Below are positions 1-6,366 of a stretch of DNA of 32,021 bases, one piece after another. The stretch is from assembly GCA_035504095.1 (NCBI GenBank), contig DATJSN010000037.1, positions 1 to 32,021 of the forward strand. Direction: 5' to 3'. Positions within the stretch are counted from its first letter, which is position 1. Each line of letters starts with the position of its first letter. Below the pieces are notes generated by a model. That model searched no databases, had not been told where the DNA came from, and was given only the letters and a program-made list of their open reading frames with translations. The stretch comes from DATJSN01 sp035504095. Lineage in GTDB: Bacteria > Planctomycetota > Phycisphaerae > WQYP01. A program made the translations under genes and the position numbers.

Positions 1-87
1 GTTGTCGTTCTGGCTGCACGCCGCCAGCCCGGCAAGTACAAATATCCCCAACACGACAAATGCAAATGCACCTTTAGCGCGAATCAT
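1..87 (-). CDS. Putative lipoprotein, N-terminal fragment (cut by window edge)
   Basis: Reading leftwards from an ATG at 87-85 there is an open frame of 29 codons that runs off the window. It starts MIRAKG, has a hydrophobic core and ends in a lipobox, L-A-A-C, with the lipidated Cys at residue 22, followed by S-Q-N-D-N. A GGAG ribosome site lies seven bases before the ATG, in the same context (ATGGAGATCG) as the lipoprotein gene starting at 9021. The product is therefore probably exported and lipid-anchored. Nothing can be said of its function because the mature part lies outside the window. Confidence 0.72.
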   Translation of the reverse strand, partial: MIRAKGAFAFVVLGIFVLAGLAACSQNDN

Positions 88-265
88 GGCCGATCTCCAT
101 AAGAACATTGACGGCATCCATCGCCGCAGCAAATCATACCAGAAGCCTAATCATATGAGACAATACTGGCTGCGCATATTAAATTACGCCGCTTTTGCGA
201 AAATGTCGTCTCCTATTGCATTTTTATTGGACAATATACCTTCATTTGCACGAATTATATTTATG

Positions 266-340
266 TAGGGTTTTTATCCGCCCATAATTTTATTGGGTGG
301 TAAAATCAGGCTCGTGGCGTCACGGGACTGTAAACCCACC
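266..340 (+). other. Possible three-way-junction RNA upstream of csrA
   Basis: The 373 bases between the lipoprotein start and csrA hold no gene. Within them GGGTTT (268-273) can pair with AAACCC (332-337), enclosing two hairpins: CCGCCCA (278-284) with TGGGTGG (294-300, one G-U pair), and CTCGTG (311-316) with CACGGG (321-326, one G-U pair). Together they would form a compact three-way junction about 125 bases before csrA. It matches no riboswitch core I know. The fold is inferred by eye. Confidence 0.3.
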
Positions 341-460
341 AATATTAAGAATTTACCAGATGGGTCGAATTGGCAGGTATACAATATTTATGCGGACTAT
401 GCTGGTATAAAGCTCGGCTGCAGGCGTACAAACAGCGATGCTTACCCATAGGAGTAAATT

Positions 461-748
461 ATGTTAGTTCTCTCGCGCCAACGTGATGAAAGCATCATGA
501 TCGGCGAGAATATAGAGATCACCATTGTCGACATCCGCGGCGACAAAGTGCGTCTGGGCATTAACGCTCCGAATACCGTCCCCGTCCACCGGAAAGAAGT
601 TTTTCTGGCCATACAGCGCGAAAAAGCCGCCGCCGCCGCCAAGCCTGCGCCCGCCGATGCACGATCCGTCGAATCATCGCCAAGTTCTCCTGTTCAGAAA
701 ACTCCAGAACAACCGCACAACGCGACAAATTCTTCCAACCACACCTGA
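461..748 (+). CDS. csrA: Carbon storage regulator CsrA with a long C-terminal tail
   Basis: CsrA is a small dimeric RNA-binding protein that recognises GGA motifs in mRNA leaders and blocks or changes translation. Residues 1-55 are a full CsrA domain (MLVLSRQRDESIMIG start, G-D-K-V-R-L-G-I, V-P-V-H-R-K-E-V). The RNA-contact residues L4, R6 and R44 are present. At 95 residues it is longer than the usual 60-75; the extra 40 are a low-complexity tail rich in Ala, Pro, Ser, Gln and Asn. The ribosome site, ATAGGAGT, eight bases before the ATG, itself contains the GGA core, and another GGA lies about 55 bases upstream, so self-regulation is plausible (inference). Only a weak four-pair hairpin with a T-run (757-776) follows. 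The gene converges on the next one. Confidence 0.95.
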   Translation: MLVLSRQRDESIMIGENIEITIVDIRGDKVRLGINAPNTVPVHRKEVFLAIQREKAAAAAKPAPADARSVESSPSSPVQKTPEQPHNATNSSNHT

Positions 749-830
749 CTTGCCCCACCTGCATAGGTTATTTTTTCGTTTTGATTTTTGCAACCTCCCT
801 GCTGCACAACTGGTTGGTTCTCAGAGCTTC

Positions 831-1439
831 TTAATGAGTCTTGGCGCCCGCGACGCCCAAGACGGTGTCGGCCTTGGCCCGGGTTTGAATCTCCGGCGCG
901 TCAGCCGGTTCAACGGCGCCATGGGCCGTCGCTTCATAAGCCAGATAATCATCCGCGCCCACTCGGGTGATCAGAATCAGTACTTCTGGCGCCCCACTTC
1001 CGGTGCGCACTGCGCGTATGCGCAAAGCCCGCACCCGTCCGCCGCGGCGCAAAGCGTCCAGGCTGATCGGACTTGGATATCCCATCGCCTCATGCCTCAG
1101 CGACATCCGCAGGCCGCGAACCAGCAGGCGGATCAATTCTTCCCGTGTGTGTATCCGGTGCACGTCCTTGGAAAACATGCGTACGCCCATCACCGCCAGC
1201 GATTCGGACTGGTTTATCTCAGGCATTTGATTCACGGCAAAGTTTAGTTGCTTATAAAATCGCCCCACGCTGCGTGCAAAATTTTCCCCGGTGATTCGCG
1301 CGTCGGAAAGTAAAACCTGTTTGCCGCACGATCCGCAGATGACCGTCTTTTTGAAAAAAACTTCCAGCGCCCCGCGCAATCCTTCATTGCCCGACAACGG
1401 CTCCATGCAATCTGTGCAACGTGGAAAATGCCTTTCCAT
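831..1439 (-). CDS. Zinc-ribbon protein of unknown function
   Basis: A 202-residue protein with two Cys pairs near the N-terminus, C8-x2-C11 and C35-x2-C38, which together would form a rubredoxin-like zinc knuckle. The rest is soluble with no signal peptide or membrane segment. It is mixed alpha/beta, with Arg-rich stretches around residues 95-145 and a hydrophobic E-V-L-I-L-I-T strand near 160. I do not recognise the family. The start is supported by GAGG seven bases before the ATG. It lies downstream of, and in the same direction as, the glycosyltransferase gene but 199 bases away with its own promoter candidate, so it is probably a separate unit. It could be a nucleic-acid-associated or regulatory protein; that is only a guess from the zinc ribbon. 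Confidence 0.72.
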   Translation of the reverse strand: MERHFPRCTDCMEPLSGNEGLRGALEVFFKKTVICGSCGKQVLLSDARITGENFARSVGRFYKQLNFAVNQMPEINQSESLAVMGVRMFSKDVHRIHTREELIRLLVRGLRMSLRHEAMGYPSPISLDALRRGGRVRALRIRAVRTGSGAPEVLILITRVGADDYLAYEATAHGAVEPADAPEIQTRAKADTVLGVAGAKTH

Positions 1440-1580
1440 GACAGAACCTCAATAGGTCTCTCAACTTTTTTCGCTAACCGCCCCGGAGATCTGTAAGGTC
1501 CGGGGTATGGGGTATTACCTTTATCCGGCCGACTTGTTGTCTGCTGTACGAAGTTACATTCACCCCGCACCAACTAACAT

Positions 1581-1610
1581 ATTTTATCCTTGGCCTGCGC
1601 CCCAAAACAA
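1581..1610 (-). promoter_or_regulatory. Candidate sigma-70 promoter for the zinc-ribbon gene
   Basis: On the minus strand TTGTTT (1610-1605) is followed after 18 bases by TAAAAT (1586-1581), which matches the -10 consensus at five of six positions. Transcription would start near 1574, giving a leader of about 135 bases. The -35 match is only partial. Confidence 0.35.
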
Positions 1611-1629
1611 GAAAATTCTTGGTTTTTTT
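1604..1629. terminator. Short hairpin with T-runs on both sides (weak bidirectional terminator)
   Basis: CAAGA (1608-1612) pairs with TCTTG (1617-1621) over a four-base loop. A run of seven T follows on the plus strand and four T follow on the minus strand. It lies just after the glycosyltransferase stop, so it may end that transcript, but it overlaps the -35 region of the next promoter candidate and is short. Confidence 0.28.
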
Positions 1630-1638
1630 CGTGCGTTT

Positions 1639-3009
1639 TCACAGAGATGACGCGGCATTAAGCGTTTTATAACGCCGGTAGAGCCCCCAGCCGGGAGCAG
1701 GCGCTGGAATTGTGGCCCGTTCGGCTCGGTCCCTGAATTGCGCGGTGATAATGGCCAGTGCCAGATAAAACGATATCCACAATACCACGTCAACGCTTAC
1801 GACCATATCCCGGCCCTGCGGTCCCAGCACATCATCCAGGTTTGACGTCCAGGGCATCAGTATTGCCGCAAAAATCAGCGCCGCCCAGGCCAGACGTCGG
1901 CTTGACGTCCGAGCCAATTCGTCGCTGGCGATCATCCCGGCGGCCATAAGTGCGAAAATCAGCAAAACATAATGCGCCACCCATGTCCGTTCCGACGCCC
2001 AAAGCATGAATAAACCAACGCAGGCGATCTCCATCACATAACGCCGGCAATGCTGGCTGGACAATCTGCGCCCGGCCCAGACTATTCCGATTGCCGCGAT
2101 GGCCAGCAACACCAGCCGTCCCATCAACCGGACCGTTCCCAGAGAAAGGTTCAATATGTTCATATAATGATTCTGCTTCGATCCATTCGCAGTGATGATT
2201 TGCCACGCGGGTTGATGGGAAAACAACCGCGTGATCAATTCCGGAATGGATTCGCCGTTGGTGAATTTAACTGTTCCGTGCAACACATATTCTACGATCA
2301 TGATATTGCCCCACTGGCCCAGCCACGCCACGTTCTGGTCCCAGCCAAAAAAGACCGCAGGAATCACCAACAACCACAACACGCCGCCGGCGAGCGTCCA
2401 CACAACAAGCCTCCAGCGCCGGCGAAAAACAAAATAAGCCACAAACGCCAGCGGCGTAACTTTAATGCACACCGCCATTGCCAGCATCAGCCCGGCGCCG
2501 ATGTCAGACCGCGGCGTTTGATCCTGGGCCAGCCACAACGCAATGGTCAGCGGCAAAAGCATCAACAGGTTCATCTGGCCTTCCTGTATGTCGCCGATGA
2601 CAGGGAAAAACCATACGATCATGATCAGCCCCAGTGCCACCGGACCGATGGCTCCTCCCCCGCGCCGCACCATCGACAGACACAGATAAAAGATCGGAAT
2701 AAAAAACAACGGCTTAATCAGCACCCAGGCCATTTGTGCGTCGGGCCGCGATAAAAAAGTAAACGGCGCAATAAAGAGCATGGCAAACGGCGGCAGCGGA
2801 AAATCGTCGTTCGTATATGGTTTATGCTGGTGCAAAAACCCGGGGAGAATCTGCATGTAGGAATCAAACGCGTCGATGTGCGCCTGGCGGGTCATTTCAT
2901 GCGCGACTTTGTTGTGCGCCTGTACGGCCAGAACAATCATCGTGGAAGCAATAAATATCCATAAGATTATGTGTATGGATCGCATAATCATTCGCTTAAC
3001 AATATCCAC
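1639..3009 (-). CDS. GT87-type (DUF2029) polytopic membrane glycosyltransferase
   Basis: A 456-residue protein with about ten to eleven membrane segments. GT87 enzymes transfer mannose or related sugars from polyprenyl-phosphate donors to acceptors on the outer face of the inner membrane. Seen here: an N-terminal helix, then a soluble loop with D-A-F-D-S-Y, the family-typical L-P-P-F-A-M-L-F-I-A-P-F segment near residues 72-83, a G-Q-M-N-L-L-M-L-L-P stretch near 145, and a cytoplasmic V-C-I-K-V-T-P-L-A motif near 186. The frame opens with GTG at 3009; ATG codons at 2991 and 2985 are equally possible and none has a clear ribosome site. The acceptor is unknown; cell-envelope glycan or glycolipid is likely. 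Confidence 0.82.
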   Translation of the reverse strand: MDIVKRMIMRSIHIILWIFIASTMIVLAVQAHNKVAHEMTRQAHIDAFDSYMQILPGFLHQHKPYTNDDFPLPPFAMLFIAPFTFLSRPDAQMAWVLIKPLFFIPIFYLCLSMVRRGGGAIGPVALGLIMIVWFFPVIGDIQEGQMNLLMLLPLTIALWLAQDQTPRSDIGAGLMLAMAVCIKVTPLAFVAYFVFRRRWRLVVWTLAGGVLWLLVIPAVFFGWDQNVAWLGQWGNIMIVEYVLHGTVKFTNGESIPELITRLFSHQPAWQIITANGSKQNHYMNILNLSLGTVRLMGRLVLLAIAAIGIVWAGRRLSSQHCRRYVMEIACVGLFMLWASERTWVAHYVLLIFALMAAGMIASDELARTSSRRLAWAALIFAAILMPWTSNLDDVLGPQGRDMVVSVDVVLWISFYLALAIITAQFRDRAERATIPAPAPGWGLYRRYKTLNAASSL

Positions 3010-3142
3010 CCGAACAATTGTGGTTTTCTAAACGCCCCGGGACTGCATTTCCATGACCCATTCTAAACCATTTGGCTTATTAACGCATGACCACGCCTGC
3101 GGTTCTTAACAATCCTCGGCGTGACTTCGCCGCGCTGTATTC

Positions 3143-3171
3143 TTGACACTATCCACGCCCCTTTGGATGAT
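3143..3171 (+). promoter_or_regulatory. Candidate sigma-70 promoter of the tRNA-Ile gene
   Basis: TTGACA (3143-3148, perfect -35) is followed after 17 bases by GATGAT (3166-3171, four of six -10 matches). The tRNA starts 73 bases later. The promoter is flanked by a perfect eight-base inverted repeat, CAATCCTC (3110-3117) and GAGGATTG (3173-3180), of unknown meaning. The rest of the 3010-3243 gap shows nothing else except the palindrome at 3218. Confidence 0.5.
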
Positions 3172-3217
3172 GGAGGATTGCTCCCTGCGATCGGCTCGCA
3201 ATATGCTGGTTAGGTGG

Positions 3218-3236
3218 GACAGGCTTCCAGCCTGTC
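3218..3236. repeat. REP-like palindrome in the tRNA leader
   Basis: GACAGGCT (3218-3225) and AGCCTGTC (3229-3236) form a perfect eight-pair hairpin with a three-base loop, preceded by GGTGG. Short dispersed palindromes of this general AGGC/GCCT type occur elsewhere in the window (17184 and 31172), although the sequences are not the same family copy for copy. It lies seven bases before the mature tRNA. Confidence 0.5.
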
Positions 3237-3243
3237 AACGTCA

Positions 3244-3317
3244 GGGCTTGTAGCTCAGTTGGTTAGAGCGCGTCACTGATAATGACGAGGTCAGTGGTTC
3301 GAATCCACTCAGGCCCA
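3244..3317 (+). tRNA. tRNA-Ile (anticodon GAT)
   Basis: A full cloverleaf can be read. The acceptor stem is GGGCTTG (3244-3250) with CAGGCCC (3310-3316, one G-U pair) and discriminator A at 3317. The D stem is GCTC (3253-3256) with GAGC (3266-3269). The anticodon stem is CGTCA with TGACG around loop CTGATAA, putting GAT at 3278-3280, and the T arm contains GGTTCGAATCC. The 3' CCA is not encoded. This tRNA often sits inside rRNA operons; here it is alone, with no rRNA sequence in the window. No copy of its 3' end was seen downstream, so there is no sign of an integrated element. Confidence 0.97.
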
Positions 3318-3533
3318 TTTTTCTCGAATTCAAATTTTGTCCCCCCCAACGCGCCGGGCGGCAAATCCCCAGCGCCGGTTTGGCTTTCGCCGCTGCGCTG
3401 TCGGGTTATTTATCGCTGTCTGCGCTATCCCTTCGCCGGGTCGGGGAAAAGCAGGTCTTCTTTAATATTGACGATCATGGTATCTATATAGTCATCGGCA
3501 ACCACCGATAACCCATTTCCGGAGGACCAAACG

Positions 3534-4613
3534 ATGAATTCTCCGCATTCCCGCCGCTCCGGCTTTACCAGCACCGATCTTCTCGCCCTGTTCGTTTCCG
3601 TTTTTGTCTTGGTGCTTATCGTGGCCGAAGGGCTTTTCTGCCAATCCCCTAATCAACCCGGTTTGGATAACGTGGCCAACCGTACAGCGTGCGCCGCCAA
3701 TCTCCGATCCATTGCCCAATCCATGACTATTTATGCTCAGTCGAATGAGGGTGTTTATCCCTGCACACCCGGTCCGGATACAAACACCTATTCCAATGCC
3801 CCGCAAAGTCCAACCGGTTACGCACCCAATCAAACCGCCGGCGAAATTATTGCCGATTGGTATGGCAATGGCCAAGACCCCACCGGAGCCTCGTGCGGTA
3901 ATCCTCTTGCCTGCCTATGGATATTAGTTCTTCAAGGCCAGGACACGCCCAGGACGTTTATCTGCCCATCTGATCCCATAGCCAATTCCGCTTCACAGCA
4001 ATGGGGGCCGGTCGTAGGTGCAGTAACACCTAGCTTTCCCAATTTCGGCTTCATGGCTATCACGAGTACAGCACCCAATACCATTGGCCGGGGCGAAAGT
4101 TATTCCATCGCTGATCCGTGGCTGAAAGTTCAATTCAATCCCAATTTCAATACCCATACCGCATTGCTTCTTGGGGCGCCGGGAAATGCCAATCACGTTG
4201 TTTACGCCGCCAGTGATGTGTGGATCAATGACAGCCGCGCCGATCAGCCGATTGCTTGCGACATGGCTCCAGCCGATATCAAAGCCGCCGGCAAATTCAA
4301 TCGAGACACGACAATTTCTCAGGGACGGGCTATTAGCCAAAATATCACTTATCTTTTTAATTCCGGCAATCATAACGGCAACGGTCAAAACATTGCCTTC
4401 GGCGACACCCATGTGGAATGGGATATCAGTCCTTATGTTGGCCAGCAGGGAGACAACATCTTTACTTTTAACACCACGAATGTCCCGATGGCCGGTGGAA
4501 CGCCGCTGAGCGATCTGGGAACAAATGCGAAATTGCCAAATATCCAAACGTACAACGCGCCTTACGACACCTGCATGATCCCGGTCCGTAACGTCAAAAC
4601 CGGACAATGGTAA
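3534..4613 (+). CDS. Prepilin-like protein with a variant H-X9-DG C-terminal motif
   Basis: A 359-residue protein of the large planctomycete family with a type IV pilin-like N-terminus. R-R-S-G-F-T-S-T-D-L-L-A-L-F at residues 7-20 matches the prepilin peptidase site (cleavage after G10), but the usual Glu at mature position 5 is Asp. The hydrophobic helix runs to about residue 33. It is followed by A-C-A-A-N-L-R-S-I-A-Q-S-M-T-I-Y-A-Q near 52-69, the family's typical N-L-R-x-I stretch. The C-terminal motif reads N-H-N-G-N-G-Q-N-I-A-F-G-D-T-H-V-E-W, one residue longer than the standard H-X9-DG and with D-T in place of D-G. A strong GGAGG lies nine bases before the ATG. Such proteins are thought to be secreted or surface pseudopilins; the exact role is unknown. 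It is preceded by 216 bases without a gene, holding only a small ATCGG/CCGAT hairpin (3494-3509). Confidence 0.85.
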   Translation: MNSPHSRRSGFTSTDLLALFVSVFVLVLIVAEGLFCQSPNQPGLDNVANRTACAANLRSIAQSMTIYAQSNEGVYPCTPGPDTNTYSNAPQSPTGYAPNQTAGEIIADWYGNGQDPTGASCGNPLACLWILVLQGQDTPRTFICPSDPIANSASQQWGPVVGAVTPSFPNFGFMAITSTAPNTIGRGESYSIADPWLKVQFNPNFNTHTALLLGAPGNANHVVYAASDVWINDSRADQPIACDMAPADIKAAGKFNRDTTISQGRAISQNITYLFNSGNHNGNGQNIAFGDTHVEWDISPYVGQQGDNIFTFNTTNVPMAGGTPLSDLGTNAKLPNIQTYNAPYDTCMIPVRNVKTGQW

Positions 4614-4777
4614 GCCCCGTCACATGGCACAAATTTCCCTGTTTTTAAGCCTCTGGCGAGTTTTTTGCTTGTGGCCCTATTCGCACAACCTGCCCCGGCA
4701 GAACAAACAATACCAAGTAGTCCTATCGGGATTTGCGGCCGCCGCACTGCCTGTTGCTAGCGCTCGCATCAAAATAT

Positions 4778-4865
4778 TTAAACCGTTTAACTTGAAATTT
4801 TCGATGCCACATACGCTGGTCAAAAGTTTTTGTTCACTGTTTTGCATGTTATTAAACCCTTTAAC
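4778..4865. promoter_or_regulatory. Two operator-like palindromes TTAAA-N3-TTTAA, 74 bp apart
   Basis: The 492-base gap 4614-5105 is AT-rich and contains no gene I can support. TTAAACCGTTTAAC (4778-4791) and TTAAACCCTTTAAC (4852-4865) differ at one base and each is an inverted repeat with five-base arms around a three-base centre. Their 74-base offset is almost exactly seven helical turns, which would put both on the same DNA face. They lie 240-330 bases before the sigma factor start. A further partial copy, TTTAAACTCCG, follows near 4948. Binding of a dimeric regulator is inference. Confidence 0.35.
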
Positions 4866-5105
4866 ATAGTTCATAACTTCACTATCTTTTTTTCTCTCCG
4901 ATGTGTCCACTCGCGCATTCATCGATTATTTTTTTCTCGCAATCTCTTTAAACTCCGAAAAATCGGCGTTTTACGGCGACTCGAAAAAAAATTTTTGGTT
5001 TTTTTAGTCCGATATCGCATCTCAAACGTATATCCATTTATCAAGGAGAGCAAATCACATCGGATCGAATCTCTCGGTCTGGCTCTCTGAAAAAGGAGTC
5101 GTAAG

Positions 5106-6020
5106 ATGAACACGATCGCCGTTGCAACAAATACCTGCCCTGAGCCTCCAAACACTCAGCAAACTGCGGTAATGTCCTCCTTAAGCTCGCAACAGTGTGA
5201 TCTAATTCACGAAGCGTTGATTTCTCCCCTTGATTATGTTCCCAACCCGCTATTTTGCCGCCGTACCGCTGAAGATAAACTCTTTTCCAGGCCGGTCAGC
5301 GGCGAAAACTCCCGTGCGGTTTTCACCAGGGTTCTCAAAGCCGACGAAGAAATGCAGCTTTTTCTCCGTTTTAACTATGCCCGCATGCGCGTCCGGGACT
5401 TCGCTTTGCGTTTCCAGGCCGGTCCGGAGCGCAAAACCGCGGTGCAGCTTGCCGGCTGGCAGCAGCGCGTCTGTGAGTCTCGCGATCGCATCATTAACGC
5501 CAATCTTGGTTTGGTTCTTACCATGGCGCGGCGCTCGCGTATCGCTGAACTTGATCCGGACGATTTGATTTCCGAAGGCAATATCGCCCTGTTGCGCGCG
5601 GTCGAAAGATTTGACGTCTCCCGCGGCTTCAAGTTCAGCACGTACGCCTGCCGCGCCATTATCATGGCCTTCAGTCGTGTTGCGTCGGGCACTATTCGCC
5701 GGCGAAATCGCTTCCCGGTCCCTTTTGATATTTCGCTCGAACGATCCAATGAAACTCTGGCGCGCCGGCAAAACGTTGCTGTTGACGCCGCCGAAGATCT
5801 CCATCGGATTATCGTCGAGAATTCCGCCCGTCTGTCTGATATTGAACGCCGGGTGATCGAATCTCGTTTTGCAATTAATCGCGGCGAAGAAATCCCGACC
5901 ATGACGCTTCAGGAGGTCGGCGACGCGATTGGTATAACCAAAGAACGCGTGCGGCAAATTCAGCAACGCGCCTTGGAGAAACTCCGTTCTACCCTGGATC
6001 GGGAATTTCTCCGGCGTTGA
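5106..6020 (+). CDS. Sigma-70 family RNA polymerase sigma factor
   Basis: A 304-residue sigma factor. Residues 78-106 (K-A-D-E-E-M-Q-L-F-L-R-F-N-Y-A) resemble region 1.2. Residues 126-195 are region 2 (R-D-R-I-I-N-A-N-L-G-L-V-L, D-P-D-D-L-I-S-E-G-N-I-A-L-L-R-A-V-E-R-F-D, then F-K-F-S-T-Y-A-C-R-A-I, the -10-binding helix). Region 3 is short. Residues 240-298 are region 4 with a helix-turn-helix (T-L-Q-E-V-G-D-A-I-G-I-T-K-E-R-V-R-Q-I-Q) that reads the -35 element. Region 1.1 is absent and the first 75 residues are unlike known domains, so it is an alternative rather than the main housekeeping factor. The S-T-Y-A-C-R-A-I variant is one I associate with planctomycete factors. AAGGAG lies eight bases before the ATG. 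Its regulon is unknown. Confidence 0.92.
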   Translation: MNTIAVATNTCPEPPNTQQTAVMSSLSSQQCDLIHEALISPLDYVPNPLFCRRTAEDKLFSRPVSGENSRAVFTRVLKADEEMQLFLRFNYARMRVRDFALRFQAGPERKTAVQLAGWQQRVCESRDRIINANLGLVLTMARRSRIAELDPDDLISEGNIALLRAVERFDVSRGFKFSTYACRAIIMAFSRVASGTIRRRNRFPVPFDISLERSNETLARRQNVAVDAAEDLHRIIVENSARLSDIERRVIESRFAINRGEEIPTMTLQEVGDAIGITKERVRQIQQRALEKLRSTLDREFLRR

Positions 6021-6045
6021 TTCTGGCCGCCCGCGCATGAACGTT

Positions 6046-6069
6046 CGCTCTGCTGGAGGGGGCAGAGCG
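6046..6069 (+). terminator. Strong hairpin after the sigma factor gene (no T-run)
   Basis: CGCTCTGC (6046-6053) pairs perfectly with GCAGAGCG (6062-6069) over an eight-base loop, 25 bases after the stop codon. No T-run follows, so it would act as an mRNA 3'-end stabiliser or a factor-dependent stop rather than a classical intrinsic terminator. Confidence 0.4.
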
Positions 6070-6130
6070 GAACTTCGTCCGACTGTGCATCCTTAACCGC
6101 TATGCATCTTGGGCGAAGCAGCGCAGGGGA

Positions 6131-6275
6131 GGCCGGTTCCACAAGAATGGAGCCGGCCCTAGAAGGCTTCGGCTCCGTCGAGGGGCGGAGCCGGGGAAGA
6201 TGCCGACCCCGGTTTGTTTCGGTCGGCAGTTTAGCGACCCGGGCGATGTCGGTCGTCGTCCGGGTCCTTTTTTTT
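6131..6275 (+). ncRNA. Array of three long hairpins plus terminator; possible structured RNA
   Basis: The gap 6021-6366 has no coding potential I accept but contains four consecutive stems. Hairpin A: GGCCGGTTCCA (6131-6141) with TGGAGCCGGCC (6148-6158), eleven pairs, loop CAAGAA. Hairpin B: CGGCTCCG (6170-6177) with CGGAGCCG (6186-6193), extendable by three G-U/C-G pairs. Hairpin C: TGCCGACC (6201-6208) with GGTCGGCA (6221-6228), loop of twelve. Hairpin D is the terminator listed separately. A and B share GGAGCCGG. This could be a small RNA, a leader of waaA with an attenuator, or stacked palindromic repeats. No convincing promoter was found. Confidence 0.4.
6236..6275 (+). terminator. Intrinsic terminator between the sigma factor gene and waaA
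   Basis: GACCCGG (6236-6242) pairs with CCGGGTC (6260-6266). One base later a run of eight T (6268-6275) follows. The loop is long (17 bases). It would end the sigma factor transcript or the RNA of the hairpin array. A decayed CTGTTCCCTGT microrepeat follows directly (6278-6304). Confidence 0.72.
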
Positions 6276-6366
6276 ATCTGTTCCCTGTAACCTGTTCCCT
6301 GTCACCAAAAATTGCCGCCTGTCCACCTGCTCCCGGCGTGGCTCAGCCACGCCGTTGCCGTGTATC

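Noticed and set aside
268..337. Known riboswitch (c-di-GMP, purine, TPP) upstream of csrA
   Set aside because: None of the conserved core sequences of these classes is present; only the generic junction shape fits.
361..410. csrA promoter using TTGGCA (370-375) with TACAAT (380-385) or TATGCT (398-403)
   Set aside because: The spacings (4 and 22 bases) are not workable and no better pair was found.
525..1247. A 240-codon open frame on the plus strand
   Set aside because: Overlaps csrA in another frame and then runs antisense to the zinc-ribbon gene; composition is random-like.
3244..3317. tRNA-Ile as an integration site
   Set aside because: No integrase gene and no duplicate of the tRNA 3' end was found nearby.
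5250..6038. A 262-codon open frame on the minus strand
   Set aside because: It is antisense to the sigma factor gene, which has clear conserved domains.
6102..6290. Short open frame through the hairpin array
   Set aside because: The sequence is explained by perfect palindromes and the peptide has no features.
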